From Pseudomonadota bacterium (GTDB taxonomy: Bacteria; Desulfobacterota; Desulfobacteria; Desulfobacterales; RPRI01), in contig JAHITX010000066.1 of NCBI GenBank assembly GCA_018817425.1, forward strand, positions 1 to 47,800: 47,800 bases of DNA, in the 5' to 3' direction. Of the stretch, positions 10,057-20,099 are shown one piece after another (the first letter of the stretch is position 1; the number at the start of each line of letters is the position of its first letter). A model generated the notes under the pieces. It made no database searches, was not told where the DNA came from, and saw only the letters and a list, made by a program, of their open reading frames with translations. The translations under genes and the position numbers were made by a program.

Positions 10057-11226
10057 TTAAAACTCAAGAGATCGTATTCTTTCAACTACTTCTTTCATTC
10101 TCTCTTGTCCAACTGTAAGAGCCATGCGGATATAACCTTCTCCGGCAGATCCGAACCCATTGCCCGGAGTTACTACTATACCTGTTTTTGATAAAAGAAG
10201 GCTTGTAAATTGTGCTGAAGTATAACCTTTCGGAACATCAACCCACACATAAAAGGTAGCTTGCGGCTTTTTAACCGAAAGCCCGAGGCCAGTCAGGCCA
10301 TCAACTAAAATATCACGGCGTTTTGTATATTCAATATTCATTTCTTCGACACAGGCCTGATCCCCGTCAAGAGCGGCAATACCTGCAAGCTGGACGGCCT
10401 GAAATGCACCCGAATCAATATTGCTTTTTATCTGCCCCAGCCCGTCTATTACTTCCGCTCTACCCACAGCACAACCCAAACGCCATCCTGTCATATTATA
10501 AGTTTTGGAAAGCGAATGAAATTCAATACCAACTTCTTTAGCACCATCTGTTTCAAGGAAACTGGGTGGTTTATAACCATCAAACGCCATTTCGGTATAA
10601 GCCGCATCATGGCATACTATTATATTGTTTTTCTCAGCATATAGCACAACTTGTTTGAAAAATTCATCAGTTGCAACTGCTGAAGTCGGATTATTAGGGT
10701 AATTTATAAACATGAGCTTTGCTTTTTTTGCTATATCCTCAGGAATGGCATCAAGATCGGGAAGAAAATCGTTTTCTTTCTTTAAATCCATAAGATAAGG
10801 ATGACCTCCTGCGAATTGCACAGCTATATTGGGCACAGGATAACCCGGACTAGCTACAAGCGCTACATCTCCCTGATTAATAAAGGCCAAAGGAATATGC
10901 GCGATACCTTCTTTAGATCCAATGAGAGTCACTACTTCTTTGGCAGGATCAAGAGAAACATTAAATCTTTTCTTATACCATCTGGAAACGGCATTATTAA
11001 ATTCGTACATTCCGGTATATGAAGGATACTGATGATTTTTAGGATCCAAAGCAGCTTTGTGTAAAGCTTCAATTATATGAGGAGGTGTGGGCATGTCAGG
11101 ATCTCCGACGCCAAGGCTTATTATATCCACACCACGTTTTTTGACTTCATCTTTTTGTCTGTCAATTTCCTTAAACAAATAAGGAGGAAGGCTTTTTAAT
11201 CTTTCAGATTTTTCGATTGTAATCAT
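10057..11226 (-). CDS. dapL: LL-diaminopimelate aminotransferase
   Basis: A 389-aa fold-type I PLP aminotransferase converting tetrahydrodipicolinate directly to LL-diaminopimelate, which bypasses the succinyl or acetyl branch. The PLP lysine is Lys241 in [11 protein letters not shown], with [10 protein letters not shown] at 175-184 and the C-terminal GYIRMAL Arg for the carboxylate. The N-terminal block [12 protein letters not shown] is characteristic of DapL. The context dapL-dapF-lysA strongly supports this over other class I/II aminotransferases. It lies 31 bp after dapF. Confidence 0.93.
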   Translation of the reverse strand: MITIEKSERLKSLPPYLFKEIDRQKDEVKKRGVDIISLGVGDPDMPTPPHIIEALHKAALDPKNHQYPSYTGMYEFNNAVSRWYKKRFNVSLDPAKEVVTLIGSKEGIAHIPLAFINQGDVALVASPGYPVPNIAVQFAGGHPYLMDLKKENDFLPDLDAIPEDIAKKAKLMFINYPNNPTSAVATDEFFKQVVLYAEKNNIIVCHDAAYTEMAFDGYKPPSFLETDGAKEVGIEFHSLSKTYNMTGWRLGCAVGRAEVIDGLGQIKSNIDSGAFQAVQLAGIAALDGDQACVEEMNIEYTKRRDILVDGLTGLGLSVKKPQATFYVWVDVPKGYTSAQFTSLLLSKTGIVVTPGNGFGSAGEGYIRMALTVGQERMKEVVERIRSLEF

Positions 11227-11257
11227 TATATTTTAATTCATCCCTTAAATAAAAAAG

Positions 11258-12085
11258 TTAGTATTGCCAGGCATCTTTCCCCAACTCCCCTTTGTATATG
11301 ACCCTGGCATCACCTTCAAGATAAATATCATAAAATCTTCCATTATCCTGTTTGTAATGAATAGCAAGAACTCCTTTACTTCTTGTTATTACATTTACCG
11401 GAGATTCAATCTTGTTTTTATACGCTACAACAAGTGCTGATGCAATTGAACCTGTGCCGCAGGCAAGAGTTTCATCTTCAACGCCTCTTTCATACGTTCT
11501 TATATATATTGTCTTGTCTTTTATCCCGGATATAAAATTCACATTTGTTCCGGCAGGAGCATAGTTTTCATGAAACCTTATCTCCCTGCCGATATTGACA
11601 ACATCAATATTTTCCAGATCATCTGCTATTATAACTACATGAGGAACACCTGTATTTAAGCTTGAAACCGTAATCGGGCCGTCTTTAAGCTGAATCTGAT
11701 AATCATATTTACAAACGGAAGGCTCCATCATGTTTACTTTTACCCTGCCGTCAAGTACCCTGGCATGAACAATACCGGCATCGGTTACAAAAGACATATC
11801 AGGGCCTGCAATCTTATTCATGTAAGCAAACCGTGCCGCACATCTTGCACCGTTTCCGCACATCTCCGCTCTGCTGCCATCCGAATTAAAAAATTGCCAT
11901 TTAAAATCAGCCGAATCATCATTTTCAATCAGTATAAAACCATCGGCACCCACAGACATTCTTCGCGCACAAACCTTTGTTATAAATGACTTCAGATCTT
12001 TTACCTCAACCACATTGTTTCTGTTGTCAATTATAATAAAATCGTTGCCGCTTCCGCTCATCTTAAAGAAAGTAATATTTTCCAT
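11258..12085 (-). CDS. dapF: Diaminopimelate epimerase
   Basis: A 275-aa cofactor-independent epimerase making meso-DAP from LL-DAP for lysine and peptidoglycan. Both catalytic cysteines are visible: Cys76 in MCGNGARC and a second in ACGTGS near residue 216. The N-terminal FFKMSGSGNDF is family-standard. Length is normal. It lies between lysA and dapL, the expected pathway neighbours. The 150 bp between lysA and dapF is almost filled by a palindromic element (12114-12236). Confidence 0.96.
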   Translation of the reverse strand: MENITFFKMSGSGNDFIIIDNRNNVVEVKDLKSFITKVCARRMSVGADGFILIENDDSADFKWQFFNSDGSRAEMCGNGARCAARFAYMNKIAGPDMSFVTDAGIVHARVLDGRVKVNMMEPSVCKYDYQIQLKDGPITVSSLNTGVPHVVIIADDLENIDVVNIGREIRFHENYAPAGTNVNFISGIKDKTIYIRTYERGVEDETLACGTGSIASALVVAYKNKIESPVNVITRSKGVLAIHYKQDNGRFYDIYLEGDARVIYKGELGKDAWQY

Positions 12086-12113
12086 ATCTTGCTCAAATAG
12101 TATTTCAGCTATT

Positions 12114-12236
12114 AAGACTTTCAGATAATGTTTTTGGCAAGGCCAGAAGGAGCCTCCCTGAGTAAAACGTACAGTTGGTACGTTGTCGAAGGGAGGCGAC
12201 TGATAACGCAGTCCAAAAATTTTATCTGGAAGTCTT
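12114..12236. repeat. Long palindromic element between lysA and dapF
   Basis: This 123-bp intergenic sequence folds back on itself. The outer arms are AAGACTTTCAGATAA and its near-complement TTATCTGGAAGTCTT. Further in, TTTTTGG pairs with CCAAAAA, GCCTCCCT with AGGGAGGC, and ACGTAC with GTACGT around a short apex. The lysA stop codon overlaps its right end by one base. It has no coding content. It resembles a MITE or a structured intergenic repeat; in RNA it would form a long interrupted hairpin between the lysA and dapF messages. Confidence 0.6.
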
Positions 12237-13489
12237 TATAAAAAAGAGGGGATGACTTCGCCCCTAGTAAGATCTTCGTATTTCTGCCGTTTTCTTGTAA
12301 CCTGGAATTGATCGCCATTTACCATGACTTCCGGAATCTTAAGCCTTGAACAATAATTTGATGACATAACATATCCATATGCCCCTGAACTCATAACAGC
12401 CAGCAAATCTCCCTGCTCAACTTTTTGTATGCTGCGGTCAAGAGCCAGAAAATCACCGCTTTCACAAATAGGCCCTACAACATCAGCTTTAATCTCTTCC
12501 TTATCTGATTTTTCCACAGGCTTGATAGCATGGTAAGCTTCATATAAAGATGGCCTGACCAGATCATTCATTCCTGCATCAACAATGACAAATTCCTTAA
12601 CACCCGTTGATTTTCTGTAAAGTACTTTTGTTACAAGTACTCCGGCATTTCCTACAATTACTCTTCCGGGCTCAAAAATCAGCTTGATTTTGGTATCACC
12701 AATAACTTCCTTTATCGCATTTGCATATTCTACCGGATTTGGAGGTTCTTCATCATTATATGTTATTCCAAGCCCCCCTCCCAAATCCAGATGCTTTATA
12801 TTAATACCCAAATCCGCAAGGTCTTTTATCATAACCTTCAAACTACGCAAGGCATCCTTAAAAGGGCCTGTTTCCGTAATCTGTGAACCTATATGACAGT
12901 CAAGACCTATTACCTTAACATTTTTAAGTTTGGCTGCAATCTTATATGCTTCCATAGCCGATTCGATATTTATCCCAAACTTATTCTTCTTCATACCTGT
13001 TGAAATATACGGATGAGTCTTTGGATCAACATCAGGATTAACCCTTATTGCAACAGGCGCTTTTTTCTTAAGCAACCCTGCTCTCTGGTTAATAATTTCA
13101 AGCTCTTCAAGGGATTCAACATTAAACATAAGTATGCCCGTTTTAAGAGCATAGTCAATTTCGTCAATTCTTTTTCCCACACCCGAATATACTATCTTGT
13201 TTGAAGAAAACCCGGCCTTTAATCCTTTGTAAAGTTCTCCTCCTGAAACGATATCAAGGCCTCCACCAAGCTTTGAAAACAATTTCAATATCGCAAGGTT
13301 GGTGTTTGCCTTTGCGGAAAAACATACTAAACGATTTACACCCTTAAACGCATCGTTAAAAGCCGTAAAATGACGTTTTAATGTGGCATAACTGTAAATA
13401 TATAAAGGTGTCCCTATTTTTTGCACAATCTTTTTTACAGGCACTTTCTCACAATACAATTCATTGCCTTGATAAATAAAATGATCCAT
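12236..13489 (-). CDS. lysA: Diaminopimelate decarboxylase
   Basis: A 417-aa fold-type III (alanine-racemase-like barrel) PLP enzyme, the last step of lysine synthesis. The PLP lysine lies in FSAKANTN; the conserved HIGSQI, DLGGGLGI, EPGRVIVG and CESGDFLA blocks follow in order. The open frame extends 25 codons further upstream, but ATG at 13489 is preferred: GGGAG lies 4-5 bases before it, and translation from there gives the usual LysA N-terminus (MDHFIYQGN). It follows the LptM-like lipoprotein gene by about 70 bp and precedes dapF, as in many proteobacterial lptM-lysA-dapF strings. Confidence 0.95.
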   Translation of the reverse strand: MDHFIYQGNELYCEKVPVKKIVQKIGTPLYIYSYATLKRHFTAFNDAFKGVNRLVCFSAKANTNLAILKLFSKLGGGLDIVSGGELYKGLKAGFSSNKIVYSGVGKRIDEIDYALKTGILMFNVESLEELEIINQRAGLLKKKAPVAIRVNPDVDPKTHPYISTGMKKNKFGINIESAMEAYKIAAKLKNVKVIGLDCHIGSQITETGPFKDALRSLKVMIKDLADLGINIKHLDLGGGLGITYNDEEPPNPVEYANAIKEVIGDTKIKLIFEPGRVIVGNAGVLVTKVLYRKSTGVKEFVIVDAGMNDLVRPSLYEAYHAIKPVEKSDKEEIKADVVGPICESGDFLALDRSIQKVEQGDLLAVMSSGAYGYVMSSNYCSRLKIPEVMVNGDQFQVTRKRQKYEDLTRGEVIPSFL

Positions 13490-13560
13490 AACACTCCCCA
13501 CAAACACCGAATAGCAACGGTGTGCGTTATACGCTATTTTCTTTAATAGTTTTTTATAAA

Positions 13561-14022
13561 TCAATATTCAAATTTTATTATATTTGAATCTCTACTCTCC
13601 GGCGTTACATTTTTACTAAAAGCAGTAACTTTAAAAAAATATTTAAACCCTTTTTCAAGTTGCCGAATATACCTTATGTTTCCGTCCTTCCCGGCAGAAT
13701 CGGCAGAAACTTCAGCAACAGGTTTATAATTAATCGGACAATTTTCACATATGTCTTCTGCAACCGGATACTTTGCCTGATAGATGACAAATCCGGTTAC
13801 CCGGGGCGCTTTTTTCTCTTTTGTTTCAGGAACAGTCCATTCAAGCATGACATTATTTCCTTCAACAAGAGATTTGAGCTCATTTACTACAGGCACAGCC
13901 AATTGCAGCGGTGCAACAGGAGGGCCCTTTTTGCCACAACCATACACAGATAAAATAATTGTCATGGCAATAAGAACCCGAATAATAAAATCGTATCTGA
14001 AAACTTTATATAAATTAGTCAT
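13561..14022 (-). CDS. LptM-like lipoprotein with a fibronectin-III-like extension
   Basis: A 153-aa lipoprotein. Its signal sequence ends at Cys29, followed by GKKGPPVAP, the hallmark of LptM (formerly YifL), a small lipoprotein that helps the LptD/E lipopolysaccharide translocon mature. Here the motif is followed by about 110 residues resembling a fibronectin type III beta-sandwich (VMLEWTVPE, GFVIYQAK, YIRQLEKGFKYFFKV), so it is much longer than the 67-aa E. coli LptM. The frame is open 29 codons further, but ATG at 14022 lies 7 bp after the argH stop and gives a proper signal peptide. Its position just before lysA is the classic location. The function of the extra domain is unknown. Confidence 0.75.
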   Translation of the reverse strand: MTNLYKVFRYDFIIRVLIAMTIILSVYGCGKKGPPVAPLQLAVPVVNELKSLVEGNNVMLEWTVPETKEKKAPRVTGFVIYQAKYPVAEDICENCPINYKPVAEVSADSAGKDGNIRYIRQLEKGFKYFFKVTAFSKNVTPESRDSNIIKFEY

Positions 14023-14029
14023 TTTTCGT

Positions 14030-15421
14030 TTATATATCTTTTTCTTTCGCAATATCTTTTTTTGCTTTCTTAACTGCGGCAATAACATTGCGGGGCGCTG
14101 TCCCACCATATGAAGTTCTGCGGTTTATCATGCTGGCAGGTGTTAATAGATCATAAACATCTTTAGCAAAAAGATGAGAAAAAGTTTTTATTTCATTAAG
14201 AGAAAGCTCATTAAGTTCTTTCCCATTTTTTAAAGCAAAAGCAACCGCCTTTCCTGCACAGGAATGAGCTTCTCTGAATGGCATTTTTTTTGTAACAAGG
14301 TAATCGGCCATATCAGTTGCATTTAAATATCCCAAAGCACAAGCTTTAAGCATAATATCTTTATTTATTTTCAGATTAGGAAGCATCCTCGTATAAACTT
14401 CTATACATGCCTTTAAAGTATCAACTGCATCAAACATTGCGATCTTATCTTCCTGCATATCCCTGTTGTAGGATAGAGGCAAAGATTTCATGATGGTGAG
14501 CATGGCAATAAGATCTCCAAATACACGTCCTGATTTACCCCTTGCCAGTTCACAAATATCCGGATTTTTCTTTTGCGGCATTATTGAGCTTCCTGTCGCA
14601 AAAGCATCCGGGAGTTCAATAAAACCGAATTCATATGATGACCAGATTATAAAGTCTTCGGACATCCTGCTGAAATGAACCATGCAAATTGCAGCCGATG
14701 ATATAAATTCAATTATAAAATCCCTGTCTGAAACAGAATCCATGCTGTTTGCAGTTACTTTTGGAAAATCAAGAAGCTTTGCCGTATAATTCCTGTCAAT
14801 CGGATAGGTTGTTCCTGCTAAAGCGGCACTTCCCAGGGGCATAACGTTTATTCGCTTCAAACAGTCTTTCATTCTTTCGGTATCGCGCAAAAACATCTCA
14901 TAGTATGCCATAAGGTGGTGGGAAAGAAGTACCGGCTGAGCCTTTTGCAGATGCGTGTATCCTGGCATAATCACACCTGGGTTTTTTTCGCAAAGCTCAA
15001 CAATAACTTTTCGTAACCCAATAAGGCTGCTTATAATCTTTCGGACTTCATCCCTTAGATACATCCTTACATCCAGAGCAACCTGATCATTTCTGCTTCT
15101 TGCGGTATGAAGTTTTAAAGCAACTTTTCCTATATCTTTTGCAAGCCTTGTTTCAATATGCATATGAATATCTTCAAGGCTGTCATCATACTTGAACTTG
15201 CCGCTTTCAATCTCTTTTTTTATTTTCTCCAGGCCTTTAATTATACTTAAAGCTTCCTTATCCGTTATTATGGAGGCTTTTACAAGCATACGGCAATGAG
15301 CAATACTACCTTGTATATCATGTGAATAAAGCCTTTTATCCACATCTATAGAAGATGTAAATGCTTCCACAATCTTATCTGTTTTCTGAGAGAATCTGCC
15401 ATCCCATGGTTTAGCTGACAT
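14030..15421 (-). CDS. argH: Argininosuccinate lyase
   Basis: A 463-aa enzyme of the fumarase/aspartase superfamily that splits argininosuccinate to arginine and fumarate. The signature GSSIMPQKKNPD is intact, as are TARSRNDQVA and MPGYTHLQ. The start is placed at ATG 15421, giving the usual N-terminus (MSAKPWDGRF). The frame continues upstream through 24 more codons, but those come from the MITE-like element at 15444-15585 and are almost certainly not translated. argG lies on the other side of that element, so the repeat interrupts the argGH junction without breaking either gene. Confidence 0.96.
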   Translation of the reverse strand: MSAKPWDGRFSQKTDKIVEAFTSSIDVDKRLYSHDIQGSIAHCRMLVKASIITDKEALSIIKGLEKIKKEIESGKFKYDDSLEDIHMHIETRLAKDIGKVALKLHTARSRNDQVALDVRMYLRDEVRKIISSLIGLRKVIVELCEKNPGVIMPGYTHLQKAQPVLLSHHLMAYYEMFLRDTERMKDCLKRINVMPLGSAALAGTTYPIDRNYTAKLLDFPKVTANSMDSVSDRDFIIEFISSAAICMVHFSRMSEDFIIWSSYEFGFIELPDAFATGSSIMPQKKNPDICELARGKSGRVFGDLIAMLTIMKSLPLSYNRDMQEDKIAMFDAVDTLKACIEVYTRMLPNLKINKDIMLKACALGYLNATDMADYLVTKKMPFREAHSCAGKAVAFALKNGKELNELSLNEIKTFSHLFAKDVYDLLTPASMINRRTSYGGTAPRNVIAAVKKAKKDIAKEKDI

Positions 15422-15443
15422 ACAAAGGCCTCTTCTATCCCTT

Positions 15444-15585
15444 GAGCCAGTTTCTAAACGCCCCATTTTGGCCGATCTCTGCGTTGGGCTCAAATTCCAA
15501 TCCTCGAAATACTAAATGTATTCCTGTGGTTGAAATTTTCTCCCGCCTTGAGCTTGACCAAACTGAAACGTTTTGAAATTGGCTC
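15444..15585 (-). mobile_element. MITE-like repeat, copy 2, between argG and argH
   Basis: A 142-bp inverted copy of the sequence at 1-140. Its ends form a 17-bp imperfect inverted repeat (GAGCCAGTTTCTAAACG and the complement of GAGCCAATTTCAAAACG). It fills the argG-argH gap, ending 5 bp from the argG stop. A few substitutions distinguish it from copy 1, including loss of one base near position 15530. If argG and argH are one transcript, it is transcribed as a structured linker. Confidence 0.65.
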
Positions 15586-15590
15586 CCTTT

Positions 15591-16802
15591 TTATGTAATA
15601 ACCCTTTTTTTCAGGCTCTGAATTCTTAAACGCAAAGCATTAAGTCTTATAAAACCTTCAGCGTCTTTCTGACTATACACACTATCTTGTTCAAAAGTAG
15701 CAAAATCATGGCTGTATAATGACTCATCCGATTTTCTGCCAAGAATAGTACAGTTTCCTTTGTAAAGCTCAATACGAACCGTGCCGGAAACATATTTTTG
15801 TGTTTCATCTATCATGCTCTGTAGAATTTTCATTTCAGGCGAAAACCAGAAACCATTATAAACAAGTTCTGCATACTTGGGAATCAGAGAATCCCGAAGA
15901 TGCATTACTTCTCTATCCATGGTTATTGATTCAATAGCCATATGCGCTGCTCTTAGTATTGTGCCTCCGGGTGTTTCATAAACTCCCCGCGATTTCATGC
16001 CCACAAATCTGTTTTCAACCAGATCCATTCTTCCTATGCCGTGTTTTCCTCCAAGCCTGTTAAGCTCTTTCAAAAGCTTTGCAGGAGACAATTTTTCTCC
16101 ATTAATAGCAACCGGGTTTCCTTTATCAAAAGTTATCTCTATAATTTCCGGTTTGTCAGGAGCATTTTTTGGTGATACTGAAAGGGTAAACATATCTTCC
16201 GGCGGTGCATTCCATGGATCTTCAAGCACTCCTCCCTCATAGCTTATATGAAGAAGATTCCTGTCAGAGCTGTAAGGTTTTGCCTGTGTGGTCGGAACCG
16301 GTATACCATGCTTTTTTGCATATTCCATAAGAAGAGTTCTTGAACCCAGATTCCATTCACGCCAGGGGGCAATAATTTTAATGCCAGGATCATGTGCAAG
16401 ATAGCCTAACTCAAACCTGACCTGATCATTACCCTTTCCTGTAGATCCATGGCTTACCGCATCGGCTCCTTCAATTTTCGCAATCTCCATCTGACGTTTT
16501 GCGATAAGGGGTCTTGCAAGCGATGTTCCCAAAAGATACATGCCTTCATAAATTGCATTTGCACGAAACGCCGGGAAAACATAGTCTTTTGCAAATGTTT
16601 CTTTAAGATCATCAATATATACTTTAACCGCACCGGTATTTTTTGCTTTTTCATCAATATAGTCGAGTTCTTCTTCCTGTCCCAAATCAGCGGAAAAAGT
16701 TATTACTTCGCATTGATATGTTTCAATAAGCCATTTTAAAATAACTGAAGTATCCAATCCGCCCGAATAGGCCAGAACAACCTTTTTAACTTTATCCGAC
16801 AC
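15591..16802 (-). CDS. argG: Argininosuccinate synthase
   Basis: A 403-aa enzyme joining citrulline and aspartate with ATP. The N-terminal P-loop-like [10 protein letters not shown] and [15 protein letters not shown] mark the family, and length is normal. It lies 44 bp after argF and is followed by the MITE-like element and argH. The carbamoyl-phosphate route of arginine synthesis (argF-G-H) is therefore complete in the window; argC and argJ (or argA) lie elsewhere. Confidence 0.97.
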   Translation of the reverse strand: MSDKVKKVVLAYSGGLDTSVILKWLIETYQCEVITFSADLGQEEELDYIDEKAKNTGAVKVYIDDLKETFAKDYVFPAFRANAIYEGMYLLGTSLARPLIAKRQMEIAKIEGADAVSHGSTGKGNDQVRFELGYLAHDPGIKIIAPWREWNLGSRTLLMEYAKKHGIPVPTTQAKPYSSDRNLLHISYEGGVLEDPWNAPPEDMFTLSVSPKNAPDKPEIIEITFDKGNPVAINGEKLSPAKLLKELNRLGGKHGIGRMDLVENRFVGMKSRGVYETPGGTILRAAHMAIESITMDREVMHLRDSLIPKYAELVYNGFWFSPEMKILQSMIDETQKYVSGTVRIELYKGNCTILGRKSDESLYSHDFATFEQDSVYSQKDAEGFIRLNALRLRIQSLKKRVIT

Positions 16803-16846
16803 TCTATATCTCTCCTAAACCCTTAAGGTTTTATTTATTTTATCTA

Positions 16847-17773
16847 TCAAGAAGTCGATTTGCCACTTATTAATACTTCAAGAATAGCTTTTGTCATATG
16901 CAGCTTATTTTCCGACTGATCCCAGACAACTGATTTAGGGCCTTCAAGAACTTCTTCCGTGATCTCTTCTTCTCTGTGTGCGGGAAGACAATGCATAACA
17001 ATAGCATCTTCTGCTGCATGCTGAAGAAGTTTGCTGCTTAGCGTATATGGTTTAAAGGCAAGCTTTCTTGCTTTCTGTTCTTCTTCCTGCCCCATGCTCG
17101 CCCAGACATCGGTATATAAAACATCCGCACCTTTTGCGGCTTCAACAGGATCTGATGTTAAGTAAATTTCTCCACGTCCTCTGTCAAGCGCTCGTTTTAA
17201 TATTTTTTCGTCAGGTAAATATCCTTTAGGACATGCAAGAACAAGGTTAAGCCCTAATGTTGCAGCTGCATTAATCCATGAATGTGCAACATTATTTCCG
17301 TCACCAATCCATGCTATTTTAATTTTTTTATATTTCCCTTTTTTCTCCATTACAGTCATTATGTCGCTTAATACCTGGCAAGGATGATATAAATCAGTTA
17401 AAGCATTTATTACCGGTATTGAAGAAAATTGTGCAAACTCTTCAAGCAGACTCTGGGAATATGTTCTTATTGCAAGGCAATCAATATATCTTGAAAGCAC
17501 TCTTGCCGTATCTCTTACCGGTTCATCTCTTGAAATCTGCGTATCTTTGGAGCTTATAAAAAGGGGGGTTCCACCAAGCTGAATCATTGCAGCTTCAAAA
17601 GATATCCTTGTTCGAGTTGATGGCTTATCAAATATCAAACCAAGAGTCTTGCCTGCGAAAGGACTGTACGAATCCCCTTTTTTCTGCTTTTCTTTAAGTT
17701 CAATTGCGCGATTTAATAAATAATCAATATCTCGTTTTGTTAAATCCAATATGGATATTATATCTTTTTTCAA
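16847..17773 (-). CDS. argF: Ornithine carbamoyltransferase
   Basis: A 308-aa transcarbamylase making citrulline from ornithine and carbamoyl phosphate. The carbamoyl-phosphate loop KPSTRTRISFE, the HPCQ block and the ornithine-side MHCLPAHR are all intact. This pattern separates it from aspartate carbamoyltransferase. It is the third arg gene in the series argB-D-F-G-H, 77 bp after argD and with a hairpin in that gap. Confidence 0.96.
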   Translation of the reverse strand: MKKDIISILDLTKRDIDYLLNRAIELKEKQKKGDSYSPFAGKTLGLIFDKPSTRTRISFEAAMIQLGGTPLFISSKDTQISRDEPVRDTARVLSRYIDCLAIRTYSQSLLEEFAQFSSIPVINALTDLYHPCQVLSDIMTVMEKKGKYKKIKIAWIGDGNNVAHSWINAAATLGLNLVLACPKGYLPDEKILKRALDRGRGEIYLTSDPVEAAKGADVLYTDVWASMGQEEEQKARKLAFKPYTLSSKLLQHAAEDAIVMHCLPAHREEEITEEVLEGPKSVVWDQSENKLHMTKAILEVLISGKSTS

Positions 17774-17804
17774 GGCATCCTCTGCAATATATCATTACGG
17801 CACA

Positions 17805-17829
17805 CAATAAAAACGCAAAGTCTTGCGTC
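17805..17829 (-). terminator. Possible intrinsic terminator or attenuating hairpin after argD
   Basis: On the minus strand ACGCAA and TTGCGT form a 6-bp stem with a four-base loop, followed directly by TTTTTATT. It lies between the argD stop and the argF start, so it could reduce rather than end read-through. The stem is short, so the call is tentative. Confidence 0.4.
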
Positions 17830-17850
17830 TCTACAGGCCAATTTATTAAT

Positions 17851-19029
17851 TTACAATATATCATCAAGACATAAAATGAGAGCATCAATTTCTTCTTTGC
17901 TTATAACAAGAGGCGGAATAAAACGGATGATTTTATCCTGTATACAGTTTACAAGAAACCCTCTTTCCCGGCATTCATTAACCACCTTTTCACCTTCAGC
18001 ATCAAGTTCGACAGCAAGCATAAGTCCCATCCCCCTCAACTCTTTAATAGAATTATGCCTGCCTTTAAGCCACTTAAGCCTTTCCATAAAATAAGCACCG
18101 ATTCTTTCACAATGCTCTAATATTTTTTCTTCAAAAATAACTTTTAATACTTCAAGTGCAGCAGATGTCACAACAGGGGTACCTCCAAAAGTAGAAGCGT
18201 GTGAGCCATGCACAAAGGCTGAAGCAACAAAGTCTTTTGCAAGCATTGCTCCTATTGGAAGGCCGTTTCCAAGAGCTTTGGCCAGGGTCATTATATCCGG
18301 CTCAACCCCAAAATGCTGATAAGCAAAAAGTTTTCCGGTTCGCCCTATTCCTGTTTGTATTTCATCAAAAATAAGAAGAGAGCCTGTTTTATCACAAAGA
18401 TCTCTTACCTTCTTTAAATAATCCGGCGCAGGGCAACGCACTCCACCTTCTCCCTGAATAGGCTCAAGAAGCACAGCACATGTTGAATCATCTATTTTAT
18501 TGGCCAGGGCATCTATATCATTGAAAGGTACGAAATCAAACCCATCTAGAATAGGATCATATCCTTTTTTTACCTTAAGCTGCCCGGTAGCAGATAAAGT
18601 CGCCATTGTCCGGCCATGAAAAGATCTCTCCATAGAAATTATTTTAAATCTTTCTTTTTTGCATGTGTCACTGAAATATTTTCGTGCCAGTTTTATTGCT
18701 GCCTCATTTGCTTCAGCTCCGCTGTTACAGAAAAAAACCTTGTCTGCAAAACTGTTTTCTACAAGCCATGCGGCAAGTTCCACCTGTGGAACAGTATAGT
18801 AAAGGTTTGATACGTGAAAAAGTATATCAGCCTGTTTGCATAACGCTTTTACTACCCTTGGATGAGCATGGCCTAAACTGCATACAGCAACACCTGCCAC
18901 AAAATCGATATAAGATTTTCCATCGGTATCCCAGACTTTGCAACCCTTACCCTTCTCAATTACAATAGAAGGCCTTTTATAAGTATTTGCAATAACCTTT
19001 TCGGCTTTTTCAATAATATCGTTTTTCAT
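17851..19029 (-). CDS. argD: Acetylornithine aminotransferase
   Basis: A 392-aa class III PLP aminotransferase converting N-acetylglutamate semialdehyde to N-acetylornithine. The PLP lysine lies in TLAKALGNGLPIGAM, with LLEPIQGEGG and IFDEIQTGIGRTG upstream. Family members may also act on succinyl-DAP precursors, but dapL in this window makes that role unnecessary. ATG at 19029 (MKNDIIEKA) is chosen over an in-frame TTG 15 bases upstream; neither has a strong ribosome site. It lies between argB and argF. Confidence 0.95.
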   Translation of the reverse strand: MKNDIIEKAEKVIANTYKRPSIVIEKGKGCKVWDTDGKSYIDFVAGVAVCSLGHAHPRVVKALCKQADILFHVSNLYYTVPQVELAAWLVENSFADKVFFCNSGAEANEAAIKLARKYFSDTCKKERFKIISMERSFHGRTMATLSATGQLKVKKGYDPILDGFDFVPFNDIDALANKIDDSTCAVLLEPIQGEGGVRCPAPDYLKKVRDLCDKTGSLLIFDEIQTGIGRTGKLFAYQHFGVEPDIMTLAKALGNGLPIGAMLAKDFVASAFVHGSHASTFGGTPVVTSAALEVLKVIFEEKILEHCERIGAYFMERLKWLKGRHNSIKELRGMGLMLAVELDAEGEKVVNECRERGFLVNCIQDKIIRFIPPLVISKEEIDALILCLDDIL

Positions 19030-19123
19030 AATCGGACTTTTCAATTAAAAGTTTATACCTCACACCTATTACCTTGAAGCTCGATCAGGTTCCGTGTTCA
19101 CTGTTCATGGGTTTTAGAAACAT

Positions 19124-19173
19124 TTAAACCTCAAACCGTTTAACCTCAAACCTCAAACCTCAAACCTTGAACC
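19124..19173. repeat. Degenerate heptamer array between argB and argD
   Basis: The plus strand repeats CTCAAAC/CTTGAAC-like heptamers about six to seven times in tandem, ending two bases from the argB stop. The unit is related to the array on the other side of argB (20138-20258). It has no coding content. Confidence 0.7.
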
Positions 19174-19174
19174 C

Positions 19175-20050
19175 CTATTTCCTTACTTCCGTGCCTATTC
19201 CTTTATCCGTAAACAATTCAAGCAGTAAAGAATGCCGTTTTTTACCGTTTATAATATGAACTTTCTCAACTCCGTTTTTTACCGCTTCCAACGAGCATTC
19301 TATTTTTGGAATCATTCCCCCTGAAATGCTTTCATTATCCATCATAGTCTTAGCAGTAGCAGAATCAATCGAGGAAATCAGATCCCCCGAAGCATCAAGG
19401 ACTCCATCTACATCGGTAAGCAATATAAGGCGACCTGCAGAAAGTGCCATTGCTATACTTGCTGCTACAAGGTCAGCATTTATATTATAAGTTTCACCTG
19501 ACACACCTGCACCCACAGGAGCAATAACCGGTATAAACCCTTTGTCGGTAAGAGTAGTAATTATATCCGGCTTGATATTTGTTACCTCGCCTACAAGCCC
19601 TGTATCAATTATTTCCGGAGGTGTATAGTCATCTTTCTTAAATACTATATGAAGTTTTTTAGCTAATATCAAACCCCCATCTTTTCCGCTTAAGCCAACT
19701 GCCTTTCCGCCATGTTGATTTATCTGCGCAACAATGGCTTTATTGACTTTTCCGCCAAGAACCATCTCAACAACATCCATTGTGGGTTGATCTGTAAGGC
19801 GCATACCTCTTACAAAAGTCGATTTTATCCCCATCTGGGAAAGCACCTGGTTTATTTGCGGACCGCCCCCGTGAACAATTACAGGATTAAGCCCGACAAA
19901 TTTCATTAGTACGATATCGCGGGCAAAATCTTCTTTTAATTGTTCATCAACCATTGCATGACCGCCATACTTTATTACTATAGTCATGCCGTAAAAACGC
20001 CTGATATAAGGCAGCGCTTCAATTAATATATCCGCAACATTTGGATTCAT
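19175..20050 (-). CDS. argB: Acetylglutamate kinase
   Basis: A 291-aa amino-acid kinase family enzyme, second step of arginine synthesis. VIKYGGHAM and [11 protein letters not shown] form the ATP and acetylglutamate sites, with DVDGVLD and GGMIPKIE in the C-terminal half. The N-terminal helix before the kinase core is present, as in arginine-inhibited hexameric forms, which suggests feedback control; this is an inference from length. Both flanks consist of heptanucleotide repeats, so the gene is separated from hslU (209 bp) and argD (about 145 bp) by repetitive DNA. Confidence 0.96.
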   Translation of the reverse strand: MNPNVADILIEALPYIRRFYGMTIVIKYGGHAMVDEQLKEDFARDIVLMKFVGLNPVIVHGGGPQINQVLSQMGIKSTFVRGMRLTDQPTMDVVEMVLGGKVNKAIVAQINQHGGKAVGLSGKDGGLILAKKLHIVFKKDDYTPPEIIDTGLVGEVTNIKPDIITTLTDKGFIPVIAPVGAGVSGETYNINADLVAASIAMALSAGRLILLTDVDGVLDASGDLISSIDSATAKTMMDNESISGGMIPKIECSLEAVKNGVEKVHIINGKKRHSLLLELFTDKGIGTEVRK

Positions 20051-20099
20051 TTTCCCTTATATATCCCTTACCATAATCCTTTTTTACAACCCCCTTTGT

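Noticed and set aside
15422-15493. In-frame N-terminal extension of argH
   Set aside because: The added codons come largely from the MITE-like element; family alignment from memory starts at MSAKPWDGRF.
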